A stretch of DNA of 64,000 nt from Bdellovibrionia bacterium (GCA_030427965.1 JAUICD010000002.1:1-64000); one strand, 5' to 3'; shown: positions 27,121 through 36,702, counted from the stretch's first letter. Numbers and translations: made by a program. Notes: generated by a model from the sequence alone, not told the origin.

Positions 27121-29046
27121 ATGTCAGATGTGTTAATTGCAGTTTTGCTTGTTTCCCCTCTTATTGGCTTTTTTGCAAATGGCTTAAGGTGGAAGTGTCA
27201 AAACTATAAACTTGCTGGCGGTATCGCAACAGGTGCAGTTTTTGTATCGTTCCTATGCGCGGTCATATTATTTTCAACGCTTTTGTCACTTTCTGAAGGA
27301 GATCGAGTTCTTCGAGCCGATTTTTTCAACTGGATATCTGTGGGTGGTCTTAGTATTGGAGCGTCTTTTCTTGTGGATCAAATAAGCGCCATTATGATTT
27401 TAGTCATTACAGGCGTTGGTACGCTGATCCACATTTTTAGTATTGGGTATATTTCTCATGACGAGCGTCCAACAAAATATTTTGCATACTTAAATTTATT
27501 TGTTTTCAACATGCTTATACTTGTTTTGGGAGCCAATCTCCCGGTGATGTTTGTGGGCTGGGAAGGTGTTGGTCTTTGCTCTTATCTTTTGATTGGTTTT
27601 TGGTGGGCAGATTCGGAAAAAGCATCTGCCGGGATGAAGGCTTTCATTGTGAACCGAATTGGAGATGCTGCGCTTTTACTGGGCATGTTTTTGATTTTTC
27701 AAAACCTCAATACACTTGAATTTTCAGGTATCAATGATTTTTCAGAAAACCTGATGGGCCAATCTTGGGTTACAGCCGCAGCACTTCTTTTGTTTATTGG
27801 AGCAACAGGAAAGTCAGCTCAGCTTCCTCTTTTTACTTGGTTGCCTGATGCGATGGCAGGGCCTACTCCAGTTTCTGCTTTGATTCACGCAGCGACAATG
27901 GTCACAGCTGGTGTTTATATGATTGTTCGTCTAAATCCATTTTTCCTTGCAACTCCGACTGCAATGGTTGTTGTTGCTATTGTCGGAGCACTCACCGTTG
28001 TCTTTGCAGCCTCTATAGGCCTTGCTCAATGGGATATTAAAAAAGTTTTGGCCTATTCAACGGTTTCTCAGTTGGGATATATGTTTCTTGCGTGTGGTGT
28101 TGGAGCTTTTGGAGCGGCGATGTTTCATCTTATGACCCATGCCTTTTTTAAAGCACTAATGTTTTTAGGCTCAGGCAGTGTGATCCATGCAATGAGCGAT
28201 GAACAAGATATTCGAAAAATGGGTGGGTTAAAGAGTAAAATGCCAATCACACATGCTACGTTCTTTTTGGGGTGGCTTGCGATTATAGGCACCCCACTCT
28301 TTTCAGGTTTTTTTAGTAAAGATGAAATTCTATGGCTTTCTTGGCATAGCCCAAGAGGTTCCTTTTTTCTTTGGCTGCTTGGTGTGGTTGGTGCTGGGAT
28401 GACAGCATTCTATATGACTCGTCTTATGGCGTTGACGTTTTGGGGAAAAAGTCGAGTGCCAAGTGATGTGCATCCTCATGAGTCTTCAATCAGTATGACA
28501 ATACCTTTAATTGTCCTTGGGGCTCTTTCTGTTGTTGGTGGATGGATTGGAATTCCTCATGTCATTGGACATTTGGTACATTTACCAAATCTTCTAGAGC
28601 ATTGGTTTGAACCAGTGATTTTAGGCGTTCCAGGTATGACTGAGGCCAATGCCACAGCAGAGTGGTTGTTGATGGGTATTTCAGTTGCAGTTGCAGGTGG
28701 AAGCGCTTTCCTAGCTTATCTTATGTACATTGCGGACCCTGAAAAACCAAAAGCTTTGGCAGCAAAGTTTCCAAAGGTTTATGAGTTGATTTACAACAAA
28801 TACTGGGTGGATGAGGTGTATGATTCCAAAATCGTACAACCACTTATACAGACATCAAAAGGACTTTGGAATTATGTCGATGTGAACTTTATAGATAAAA
28901 GTACATATTGGATTACAGATTTTGTGAAATCTGTTGGTTCAAGTTTTCGAACGCTGCAGTCGGGAAACCTTCAGCAATATGCACTGTATATGATGTTGGG
29001 ATTAGCTACGATTTCAATGATAATTTTATCAATGTTTAGAGGATAA
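27121..29046 (+). CDS. nuoL: NADH-quinone oxidoreductase subunit L
   Basis: 641 residues with about 15 membrane helices. It is the distal antiporter-like pump of complex I. MFVGWEGVGLCSYLLIGFWW and STVSQLGYMFLACGVGAFGA are family-defining, with pump lysines and histidines around LIHAATMVTAGVYMI and HAFFKALMFLGSGSVIHA. The long lateral C-terminal helix is suggested by the amphipathic region after about 520. The start is ATG 27121, with AAAGGGTG upstream. Its stop overlaps the nuoM start. Confidence 0.97.
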   Translation: MSDVLIAVLLVSPLIGFFANGLRWKCQNYKLAGGIATGAVFVSFLCAVILFSTLLSLSEGDRVLRADFFNWISVGGLSIGASFLVDQISAIMILVITGVGTLIHIFSIGYISHDERPTKYFAYLNLFVFNMLILVLGANLPVMFVGWEGVGLCSYLLIGFWWADSEKASAGMKAFIVNRIGDAALLLGMFLIFQNLNTLEFSGINDFSENLMGQSWVTAAALLLFIGATGKSAQLPLFTWLPDAMAGPTPVSALIHAATMVTAGVYMIVRLNPFFLATPTAMVVVAIVGALTVVFAASIGLAQWDIKKVLAYSTVSQLGYMFLACGVGAFGAAMFHLMTHAFFKALMFLGSGSVIHAMSDEQDIRKMGGLKSKMPITHATFFLGWLAIIGTPLFSGFFSKDEILWLSWHSPRGSFFLWLLGVVGAGMTAFYMTRLMALTFWGKSRVPSDVHPHESSISMTIPLIVLGALSVVGGWIGIPHVIGHLVHLPNLLEHWFEPVILGVPGMTEANATAEWLLMGISVAVAGGSAFLAYLMYIADPEKPKALAAKFPKVYELIYNKYWVDEVYDSKIVQPLIQTSKGLWNYVDVNFIDKSTYWITDFVKSVGSSFRTLQSGNLQQYALYMMLGLATISMIILSMFRG

Positions 29047-30593
29047 TGATGCTAACTAAAATTGTTTTTCTACCTCTCCTATTGTCTCTACTTGTTCTGG
29101 TTGTGCCCTCTAGGTGGGTTCGATTGACAGCATTGATATCCACAATTGGTGTTTTTGTTCTTAGTTTATTCCTTTTGTTTCAGTTTGATAAAACATCAGC
29201 AGCGCTTCAACTTGTAGAAACCAAAGATTGGGTGAGCTCTTTTGGTATTAAATATTTCTTAGGTATTGATGGGATTTCTCTTTGGTTAGTGATTTTGACA
29301 ACCTTTCTTACACCATTAATGATTTTAGGAAGTTGGACTTCAATTACAGAACGTGTCCGTTCATTTCATTTCTTTATACTATTTCTAGAAACAGCAATGC
29401 TTGGAACATTTGTCGCAATGGATGCCATTCTTTTTTATACATTTTTTGAAGCCTCACTTATACCGATGTATTTTATGGTAGGGATCTGGGGTGGAGCGCG
29501 CAGGCTCTATGCTGCGATGAAATTTTTCATTTTTACAATGAGTGGATCAGTTCTCATGCTTGTTGCAATCATTGCAATGATGTTAATGACGGAGAGTCAA
29601 TTTGGTACGATGAGTGCAAGTCTTTTGGACTTCTACAAATTGGATATTCCGTTTATTGGAGGCACGCTCTTTAGCCCACAAACGCTTATGTTTTTTGCCT
29701 TTTCATTGGCCTTTGCAATTAAAGTCCCAATGTTTCCCGTTCACACATGGCTTCCAGATGCTCACGTTGAAGCGCCAACGGCAGGGTCTGTTGTATTGGC
29801 TGGTGTGATGTTGAAAATGGGAACTTATGGCTTTGTGCGGATGGTTCTTCCAATGTTTCCGGAAGCAGTTTCAAACTTTGGGTGGATATTTCTTTTGCTT
29901 GGTGCACTTGGAATTGTATACGGAGCACTTGTTGCTATGGTTCAGCCGGATATTAAAAAACTTGTCGCCTATTCGTCTGTTTCACATATGGGTTATGTTG
30001 TGCTTGGTTTGTTTGCCATGAACACCTATGGAATCACAGGTGGAATTTTTCAAATGCTCAACCACGGCGTGAGCACAGGTGCGCTTTTCCTTTTGGTTGG
30101 AATGATTTATGAACGCACTCACTCAAGAGAGATTGTAAAATATGGTGGCTTAGCAAGAGTGATGCCTGTTTTCACAATTTGTTTTTTCATAGTCACTCTT
30201 TCAAGTATTGCTGTTCCGGGAACAAATGGTTTTGTGGGAGAAGTTTTGATTTTGATGGGTGGTTTCATGGCAAATAAAGGTCTTGGCGCTATTGCTGTTG
30301 TTGGTGTGGTTTTGGGTGCTGCCTATATGTTGTGGATGTTTAAGCGTGTCTTTTTCGGAAAGCCGGGAGAGTTAACCAAAGAATCTTTGCTGGACTTAAA
30401 CTTAAGAGAAATTTTAACTCTAGCTCCTCTTCTTCTTTTGGTTTTTTGGATGGGCATTTTCCCCAATCAATTTTTGGATTGGTCCAAATCGAGTATTGAT
30501 CACCTTGTGAAAAACTCCCAAAGCTACACTTTGGCTATTCATCAACAGACATCTGAAAATTTAAATGATCTAATTGCGGAGGCGAATCAATGA
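29046..30593 (+). CDS. nuoM: NADH-quinone oxidoreductase subunit M
   Basis: 515 residues, the second antiporter-like subunit (ND4). Landmarks are FFEASLIPMYFMVGIWGG, LAFAIKVPMFPVHTWLPDAH and VAYSSVSHMGYVVLGLFAMN. The conserved lysines of the proton path lie in these blocks. The ATG at 29046 overlaps the nuoL stop by 1 base and its own stop overlaps nuoN by 4 bases (ATGA). It is co-translated with the other membrane-arm subunits. Confidence 0.97.
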   Translation: MMLTKIVFLPLLLSLLVLVVPSRWVRLTALISTIGVFVLSLFLLFQFDKTSAALQLVETKDWVSSFGIKYFLGIDGISLWLVILTTFLTPLMILGSWTSITERVRSFHFFILFLETAMLGTFVAMDAILFYTFFEASLIPMYFMVGIWGGARRLYAAMKFFIFTMSGSVLMLVAIIAMMLMTESQFGTMSASLLDFYKLDIPFIGGTLFSPQTLMFFAFSLAFAIKVPMFPVHTWLPDAHVEAPTAGSVVLAGVMLKMGTYGFVRMVLPMFPEAVSNFGWIFLLLGALGIVYGALVAMVQPDIKKLVAYSSVSHMGYVVLGLFAMNTYGITGGIFQMLNHGVSTGALFLLVGMIYERTHSREIVKYGGLARVMPVFTICFFIVTLSSIAVPGTNGFVGEVLILMGGFMANKGLGAIAVVGVVLGAAYMLWMFKRVFFGKPGELTKESLLDLNLREILTLAPLLLLVFWMGIFPNQFLDWSKSSIDHLVKNSQSYTLAIHQQTSENLNDLIAEANQ

Positions 30594-32065
30594 TAACAGC
30601 ACCAACTTTTGCAGATGTTTATAAAGTGCTGCCTCTTCTTTTGATTCTTGCGGCCAGTCTTTTTCCTTTAACTATTAAGATTATGAATAGAAATCGCGAA
30701 CAAGGAAATTTTGTAACACTTTTCCAAGCATTATTGGGAATTGGTATAGCACTGTTTTTTGTTTTTCAAGGCCGTATAGGGGACACGGCTTTTTCCAATG
30801 CTGTAATCCAAGATGGGTTAGCTCTTTGGACGGTTGTGTTGGTATTGGGACTTGCTGCGTTCACTCTAGTTTTCTCTCATGGAAATCATGCCACTCGTGG
30901 AGCACAGTTTTCAGAGCACGTTTTTTTAGTTTTAAGCTCTGTGATGGGAATTATGGTTATTGCTTGGAGCAATGACTTGGTTTTAACTTTCATAGGCATC
31001 GAGCTTATGTCCCTTGCATTTTATGTTCTTGCAGGCTTGAGTTTAGAACAGAGATTTTCAAAAGAAGCGGCATTTAAGTACTTTATTCTGGGAAGTTTTG
31101 GATCAGCCTTCTTTCTTTATGGCGTAGCTCTTGTGTATGGAATAACGGGCACAACAGCTATTTCTGGCATCATAAATGGTGGGGCCACTCTTTTTATAAA
31201 TGATGCGATATTTGCAACAGGCATTGTTCTTATCCTTTCGGGACTTTTATTTAAGGTTTCAGTTTTTCCGTTTCATGCATGGGCGCCAGATGTTTATCAG
31301 GGCTCTCCAAGCCCTGTAACGGCATTTATGTCAACGGCTGGAAAACTTGCAGGATTTGTAATTTTGATTCGAGTGTTGGGCTCTCACGTTCTCTCTTCTT
31401 CTGTGACAGCTATTGATGTTCTTGAGTGGCTGGCTGTTATTACAATGCTTGTTGGAAATATCATGGCAATCCGACAAGAAAACTTTAAAAGAATGCTCGC
31501 TTATTCAAGTGTCGCACACTCTGGTTATGCACTCGTGGGGGTTATAGCGCTTGCAATGGGTGGAGCGGGTTCCACAGGGGCTTCAGCAGTTCTTTTTTAC
31601 TTTGTAGGCTATGGAGCAATGAGTATTGGAGCATTTGCAATTTTGAACCTCTTTGAAAAAAATGAGAACACCCTTGTTTTGGTGGATGACCTTAAGGGAT
31701 TTGCTAAACGATCTCCTTGGCTTGCGGCAGGGTTGACTCTGTGTTTGGTAAGTCTTGCCGGAATTCCACCAACGATTGGTTTCTTTGGAAAGCTCTATAT
31801 TTTTTCTTCAGCAATGAAGCAGGGGCTTCTTTGGTTGACGGTTTGGGGAGTGATCAATTCAGTTATAAGTGTTTATTATTATCTAAGACCTGTCTTGAAC
31901 ATGTATATGAAAGAACCAGAAAATGGGGTTTACCCGACACCGCAACGGGATGTTTTGACGAAATCAGCTCTTTTTGTGGCATCTATTGGTGTGATAGTTA
32001 TGGGAATTATGGCAGATCCCATTATATCTAAATTTGCTTTCTCTATAGCCCAATTATTTGAATAA
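30590..32065 (+). CDS. nuoN: NADH-quinone oxidoreductase subunit N
   Basis: 491 residues, the third antiporter-like subunit (ND2). It shows FIGIELMSLAFYVLAG, LLFKVSVFPFHAWAPDVYQG and MLAYSSVAHSGYALVGVIAL, followed by AGIPPTIGFFGKLYIF. Many membrane helices. Its ATG overlaps the nuoM stop by 4 bases. It closes the operon; a hairpin with T-rich sequence follows near 32072. Confidence 0.97.
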   Translation: MITAPTFADVYKVLPLLLILAASLFPLTIKIMNRNREQGNFVTLFQALLGIGIALFFVFQGRIGDTAFSNAVIQDGLALWTVVLVLGLAAFTLVFSHGNHATRGAQFSEHVFLVLSSVMGIMVIAWSNDLVLTFIGIELMSLAFYVLAGLSLEQRFSKEAAFKYFILGSFGSAFFLYGVALVYGITGTTAISGIINGGATLFINDAIFATGIVLILSGLLFKVSVFPFHAWAPDVYQGSPSPVTAFMSTAGKLAGFVILIRVLGSHVLSSSVTAIDVLEWLAVITMLVGNIMAIRQENFKRMLAYSSVAHSGYALVGVIALAMGGAGSTGASAVLFYFVGYGAMSIGAFAILNLFEKNENTLVLVDDLKGFAKRSPWLAAGLTLCLVSLAGIPPTIGFFGKLYIFSSAMKQGLLWLTVWGVINSVISVYYYLRPVLNMYMKEPENGVYPTPQRDVLTKSALFVASIGVIVMGIMADPIISKFAFSIAQLFE

Positions 32066-32071
32066 CCACTA

Positions 32072-32105
32072 GAGGTTGCTTTCTTGGTATGAGAAGAATA
32101 AAACC
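32072..32105 (+). terminator. Probable hairpin terminator after nuoN
   Basis: GAGGTT (32072-32077) pairs with AACCTC after a loop that itself forms a TTCTT/AGAAG stem, giving a two-part hairpin, followed by a TTTTGTTTT stretch. It begins 6 bases after the nuoN stop codon. Confidence 0.4.
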
Positions 32106-32315
32106 TCAAATCCCATTTTGTTTTAAAAAGGATGAGATCTAGTCAGAGGTGATGTTTCTGACAGAATAAGGCTAGTCAAAATAGAGGTTACTTCGCAGGA
32201 CTTAAGTATTTGAAAAAACAGAGGGTTTATAAAAACCAGGCAATTTGACCAAAATTTGAATATTCACTTCACAAAACCTCTTGTTTCCCACTAAGATCAG
32301 CCTTGGGAGAAAAAT

Positions 32316-32753
32316 ATGAGCAAACAATCAGGCAATTGGATACCATTAGCTGACTATTCATCTAAGTATAGCGTAAGTGTTTCGACCTTAAGAAGAAGAA
32401 TTCGTGGAAAGAGTATTCTCTTTAAGCTCGACAATGGGAAATACTATATTGCCGATGAACCAATCCGAAAAAAAACAGCAGGGCGAAAGAAGTTAGAGGA
32501 AATGGATTTTGTTGAAGATGGTGATCGGACAAGTGAAACCAAGGAATATGAAACAACAAAATCAACGCCGCCACAATCTGAAGGTACGGTCTTTTCTGCA
32601 GCAACGGCTCTCGTTGAAGAAATAAAGAAAGCCTATAGTTTGATTCTACATGAGAAAGAAGAAATGATTCTGCAGTTGCGTGAAGAGATATCAGACCTTA
32701 AAACCCTTGTTAAAGTTTTGGAGAAAGAAAATGAAAGAGTTAGTAAAAGATAG
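32316..32753 (+). CDS. Helix-turn-helix / coiled-coil protein, unknown function
   Basis: 145 residues. Residues about 7-40 (WIPLADYSSKYSVSVSTLRR, then RIRG) look like an excisionase/MerR-type winged helix that reads DNA, followed by a charged linker with basic KKTAGRKKLEE. From about 90 to 145 the pattern EEIKKAYSLILHEKEEMILQ with leucine heptads is a coiled coil for dimerisation. I recognise no named family. Its last 23 bases overlap the methyltransferase gene, so the two form a unit. Confidence 0.68.
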   Translation: MSKQSGNWIPLADYSSKYSVSVSTLRRRIRGKSILFKLDNGKYYIADEPIRKKTAGRKKLEEMDFVEDGDRTSETKEYETTKSTPPQSEGTVFSAATALVEEIKKAYSLILHEKEEMILQLREEISDLKTLVKVLEKENERVSKR

Positions 32754-33513
32754 CTCAACGATTCGCCCTCAGGATTATTCAAAATATAGACCTAAATACT
32801 CAGAAGATCTGTTTGCTCCATTTGTTGAAACTCTGAAAGAAGACATAGGTGTTGAGCCAAGTGAAATTCTAGAAGTGGGTTGTGGAACGGCCCATGCTGG
32901 AAAATGGATTCAAAGACTTCTTCCAAATTCAAATCTTCACCTTGTAGATAAGAATCCAAAGATGCTCTCTTTTCTTAAAAAGAAAAAACTTTTTGGAAAC
33001 TTGCTTGAAGGAATGGGAGAAAACCTTCCACTTCCTCACCATAGTACGGATGGTCTAATTTGGGCAAACTCATTTCATAATATGGATCGAGGCAAATCCT
33101 CGCTGGAGGCACGTCGGGTTTTGCGTCCTCATGGGGCAATTCTTTTGATCAGTACTATGTGGCCAAGGTGCGAAGAAGACGCTCGAGTAGATAATTGCTT
33201 AATGGAAATAAAGAACTATTTGATTCGAGAAAGTGAAGAACGAACAGACCTTGAGTTACTTTCACGTCCGATTTTGAATACTGGTGCGTTTACTTGTATC
33301 CATACTTATAAAGTTTCAGAGCAGGTTGAAATGACGGCTCAAGATATTGCAGGATTTCTCAAAAGTACACAACCCTATATCAATAAAGTTAACACTGAGA
33401 AAGGGTTCCAAACCCAGGCCATGCTTGGGGACTTAATGGGTATAATAGAAAAAGATAAAAAGACCATCATATTTGAACACCAAGCAATGATTTTTAAAAA
33501 ACTCCATAGCTGA
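32731..33513 (+). CDS. SAM-dependent methyltransferase, unknown substrate
   Basis: 260 residues. A class I methyltransferase: motif I is ILEVGCGTAHAGKWI at about residues 46-60, motif II LHLVDKNPKML, and motif IV is DGLIWANSFHNM. It fits the Methyltransf_11 type, as in small-molecule or quinone-like methylation, but the substrate is unknown. I set the start at ATG 32731, with GGAG 7 bases upstream, inside the preceding gene. It is transcribed together with a HTH-coiled coil protein. It has no signal peptide or membrane helix. A hairpin at 33653-33683 follows after 139 bases. Confidence 0.82.
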   Translation: MKELVKDSSTIRPQDYSKYRPKYSEDLFAPFVETLKEDIGVEPSEILEVGCGTAHAGKWIQRLLPNSNLHLVDKNPKMLSFLKKKKLFGNLLEGMGENLPLPHHSTDGLIWANSFHNMDRGKSSLEARRVLRPHGAILLISTMWPRCEEDARVDNCLMEIKNYLIRESEERTDLELLSRPILNTGAFTCIHTYKVSEQVEMTAQDIAGFLKSTQPYINKVNTEKGFQTQAMLGDLMGIIEKDKKTIIFEHQAMIFKKLHS

Positions 33514-33652
33514 CGAAAATTTCATGATGCTTTTTAAGGTAGGATTCACGTTACACATATAGCAGGAATAGACTCTATTACCGTGTATTCAATAAAGGTA
33601 AATTTAAAATGTGAGTTGAAGTTGACGAGGGATTTTGTTTGATCGGTGGGTC

Positions 33653-33683
33653 ACCCAGTTAAGAGCACGTGCTCTTACTGGGT
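33653..33683. terminator. Strong hairpin between methyltransferase gene and lon
   Basis: ACCCAGT plus AAGAGCAC (33653-33668) pairs with GTGCTCTTACTGGGT (33669-33683), with one bulged T, nearly a continuous palindrome centred on CACGTG. An AAAATCTTTT run follows. It lies 40 bases from the lon stop and serves the minus strand or both. Confidence 0.65.
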
Positions 33684-33722
33684 AAAATCTTTTGTAGCTC
33701 AATACTCGTAGTTTTGCCTCAA

Positions 33723-36125
33723 TTATGCTGAAGCGATTTTTCTTAGCTTATCCCCATTGCTAGATCTTTTTGTTTTCTTTTTCTTACCATGATTACTGAA
33801 GGCTACGTCTAAAACCTCATCTAAGTGTTTGACTGGTATGAAGTTTAATTTTTCTCGAAACTCTTGAGGTATGTCAGCAAGATCCTTTACATTCTGAAAA
33901 GGAATGATCACATCTTTTGACTTGTGTCGAAGTGCTGCAAGTGATTTTTCTTTTAGTCCACCAATTGGAAGAATTCTTCCTGTGAGTGTTAACTCACCTG
34001 TCATTGATACATCCTCTCTCACAGGAACCCCAGTGATAAGAGATATAATGGCGGTTGCGATTGTTATACCTGCTGAGGGACCGTCTTTTGGAGTTGCACC
34101 ATTTGGAATGTGAACATGTATTTCATTTTCTTCAAACCACTCTTCATCAATTCCAAGTTCTTCAGCATTGGATCTAGCATAGGAAAGAGCAGCCTGTGCA
34201 GATTCTTTCATCACATCCCCGAGTTGCCCGGTTAGCATGATTTTACCTTTACCTTTCATTCGAATGGCTTCGATCAGAAGGACTTCACCTCCAACAGATG
34301 TCCAAGCAAGACCTGTGGAAATACCAACGCGATTTTCATTTGTTAGATCTTCTCTCGTATACCTTGCTGGACCCAAAAGCTCTTCTGCGACTTCTGAAGT
34401 GATGAGATACTTGGTTTCCTTATCACCCATTACAACTTTTGTTGCAATTTTTCGACAAACACTTCCAATCTCTCTCTCTAAATTCCTTAATCCCGCTTCC
34501 CTGGTGTAGTTTCCAATTACAGTCATAAGGCCATCGTCTGTGAACTCAATATTATCATGTGTGATTCCGTTTGCCTCTAGCTGTCGGTCCACAAGATGAG
34601 TTTTTGCTATAAGAAGTTTTTCTTGTTCTGTGTATCCTGAAAGATTGATGATTTCCATTCGATCTCTCAAAGGAGCTGGTACCTTTTCAAGTACGTTTGC
34701 CGTAGCTAAGAACATTACATTTGAGAGATCAAAATCCACATTCAAATAGTGATCACGAAAAGTTGCATTCTGCTCTGGATCAAGTACTTCAAGAAGAGCG
34801 GCGCTTGGGTCGCCTCGGTAATCACTTCCAAGTTTATCCACTTCATCGAGCACAAAAACGGGGTTATTTGTTTTTGCAGCCTTTAAAGCCTGAACGATTT
34901 TTCCGGGCATTGCTCCCACATATGTTCGTCGATGTCCTCGGATTTCAGCTTCATCTTTTACTCCACCAAGAGAGATTCTGAAATATTCTCGTCCCATGGC
35001 TTTGGCAATGCTTTTTCCAAGAGATGTTTTACCAACACCCGGAGGTCCTGCAAAACAAAGAATTGGCCCTTTCATTTTCTTCTTTAACTGTCGAACAGCA
35101 AGAAATTCTAGAATTCTTTCTTTTACTTTTGAAATATCGTAATGATCGCCATCTAGAATTTCTCGTGCATGTTTGAGATCTAGGTTGTCTTCAGTTGATT
35201 TTGACCAAGGAAGATCCACCATCCAATCAAGGTATGTTCGAAGCATTGAAGCCTCACTCGCATCAGGGTGCATTCTTTCCATACGCCCCAATTGTTTAAG
35301 GACTTCAAGTTCCACGTCTTCTGGCATTCCAGCAGTCATGACTTTTTCACGCAACTCTTCGACTTCTTCAGTTTTAGAGTCTGCCTCACCAAGCTCGCTT
35401 TTTATGGCACGAAGCTGTTCTCTTAGAAAATACTCTTTTTGAGATTTGGTCATTTCATCTTTGGCGGTATTTCGAATTTTGACTTGCATAGCAAGAACTT
35501 CAAGTTCTTTTGTCAAAAACTCTGATACAAGTCTTAATCTTTCATTTGGATCTGTTGTTTCTAAAATCATTTGAGCATCTGGAACTTTAAGATCTAAATT
35601 GCTTCCAACAAGATCTGCGATGTATCCAGAATCTGTGGCATCATCAATATTGAGTAAAATATCTGGAGAAATCATTTTTCCATGAGCGATGAGTTTCTCA
35701 AGTTGTTCTTTTACATTTCGAATGACAGCTTCAGTTTCAAGGGCGGCACCATCTTTTTTATCTTCAAGAGGAGTTGCTTTGACTTCAAAATATGGATCCG
35801 TTTTGACAAATTCATTGATTGTGCATTTAGTTGTACATTGGATGAGAATTTTAATTCGCCCATCAGCAAGCTTTCGAAGTCTCATTATCATTGCGGCAGT
35901 TCCGACATTATAAATAGTCTCAGGAGAAGGGTTTTCTTCTGCCAACTCTTTTTGAGATGCAAGAAATATCATCTTATCTCGGCTTAAGGCTTCTTCGATT
36001 GCTTTTATTGAAGCTTCTCTTCCTACATACAGAGGTAGAATCATGTATGGGAAAATCACAATGTCTCTTACAGGCAACATTGGCATCACTTCAGGGAGGG
36101 CTATATTTTTGTCATCCATCTTCAT
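33723..36125 (-). CDS. lon: ATP-dependent Lon protease
   Basis: 800 residues. The N-terminal substrate-binding domain begins LPEVMPMLPVRDIVIFPYMI. The AAA+ motor has GPPGVGKTSLGKSIA and DEVDKLG; the C-terminal protease has the catalytic serine in PKDGPSAGITIA and lysine in GGLKEKSLAALRHK. It degrades misfolded and regulatory proteins. The C-terminus ends in a lysine-rich segment (KKKKTKRSS). ATG 36125 has GGAGG 5 bases upstream. It stands alone on the minus strand with a strong hairpin after it. Confidence 0.98.
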   Translation of the reverse strand: MKMDDKNIALPEVMPMLPVRDIVIFPYMILPLYVGREASIKAIEEALSRDKMIFLASQKELAEENPSPETIYNVGTAAMIMRLRKLADGRIKILIQCTTKCTINEFVKTDPYFEVKATPLEDKKDGAALETEAVIRNVKEQLEKLIAHGKMISPDILLNIDDATDSGYIADLVGSNLDLKVPDAQMILETTDPNERLRLVSEFLTKELEVLAMQVKIRNTAKDEMTKSQKEYFLREQLRAIKSELGEADSKTEEVEELREKVMTAGMPEDVELEVLKQLGRMERMHPDASEASMLRTYLDWMVDLPWSKSTEDNLDLKHAREILDGDHYDISKVKERILEFLAVRQLKKKMKGPILCFAGPPGVGKTSLGKSIAKAMGREYFRISLGGVKDEAEIRGHRRTYVGAMPGKIVQALKAAKTNNPVFVLDEVDKLGSDYRGDPSAALLEVLDPEQNATFRDHYLNVDFDLSNVMFLATANVLEKVPAPLRDRMEIINLSGYTEQEKLLIAKTHLVDRQLEANGITHDNIEFTDDGLMTVIGNYTREAGLRNLEREIGSVCRKIATKVVMGDKETKYLITSEVAEELLGPARYTREDLTNENRVGISTGLAWTSVGGEVLLIEAIRMKGKGKIMLTGQLGDVMKESAQAALSYARSNAEELGIDEEWFEENEIHVHIPNGATPKDGPSAGITIATAIISLITGVPVREDVSMTGELTLTGRILPIGGLKEKSLAALRHKSKDVIIPFQNVKDLADIPQEFREKLNFIPVKHLDEVLDVAFSNHGKKKKTKRSSNGDKLRKIASA

Positions 36126-36254
36126 GTTTTCCTCCAGCTTTCCGCTGTCTTCATTCTTAAAAACTATTCGGCGGTGGCGGAATGCGGCTTAAACAAAAAT
36201 GATTGAAGAATGGTCCTGATTTCAATGATTTATTTCTGAAATGGTGTCAAAAAA

Positions 36255-36276
36255 ATGACCAGCCTGGGCTGGTCAT
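36255..36276 (-). terminator. Intrinsic terminator after the DksA-like gene
   Basis: ATGACCAGCC and GGCTGGTCAT form a perfect 10-base stem with a 2-base centre. Read on the minus strand it is followed by a run of T (TTTTTTT), a classic Rho-independent terminator ending the 36328-36702 gene. Confidence 0.9.
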
Positions 36277-36327
36277 TGGTCTTTGTTTATATTAAGAAAT
36301 GATTTGAAACTATTGATTACTGGGAAT

Positions 36328-36702
36328 TTATCTGGCGTATCTGCGTTCCAATTGTTCGCGTATTTCGGCACCCTCTATGCTCAAACGAGTCCAAGGTATA
36401 GCTTTGAGTCTTGCGGCCTCAATAACTTCTTCCGTCTCTTCGCATATTCCGTAAGTTCCATCACTCATCTTTGCTAATGCGACTTCAATTTCATGAAGCT
36501 GAAACCTCAGTCTTTCTTGAGTGACGACGGCCTCTGTCTCTGCCTGGTTTCTTACAGCTTGATCTGTTTCATCGCCCCCACGGTCTTCTGCGGAGTTTCT
36601 AAGGTTGGATTGATTTGAGCGGACTCTATTTAATATTTCCATTTTTGTTTCTAGTAGCTTTGCCTTACACTCTTCGATTAAAGCTTGGGAAAGAACACTC
36701 AT
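36328..36702 (-). CDS. DksA/TraR-family transcription factor lacking the zinc-finger cysteines
   Basis: 124 residues. Like DksA it has an N-terminal coiled coil with the tip motif DETDQA (DxxDxA) that enters the RNA polymerase secondary channel. The family signature KMSDGTYGICEETEEVIEAA and RLKAIPWTRLSIEGAE is present. Of the four zinc-ligand cysteines only the first remains (CEET then SIEG, a CxxT/SxxG pattern), so zinc binding by the usual four cysteines is impossible. Such cysteine-poor DksA forms exist in other proteobacteria. It is monocistronic, with GAAGGGGG before the ATG and a perfect terminator after. Confidence 0.88.
   Translation of the reverse strand: MSVLSQALIEECKAKLLETKMEILNRVRSNQSNLRNSAEDRGGDETDQAVRNQAETEAVVTQERLRFQLHEIEVALAKMSDGTYGICEETEEVIEAARLKAIPWTRLSIEGAEIREQLERRYAR

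Noticed and set aside
20847..33590. Shared 11-mer TAGACTCTATT at about 20848 and 33568, in two intergenic regions
   Set aside because: Surrounding bases do not align well, and AT-rich 11-mers recur by chance.
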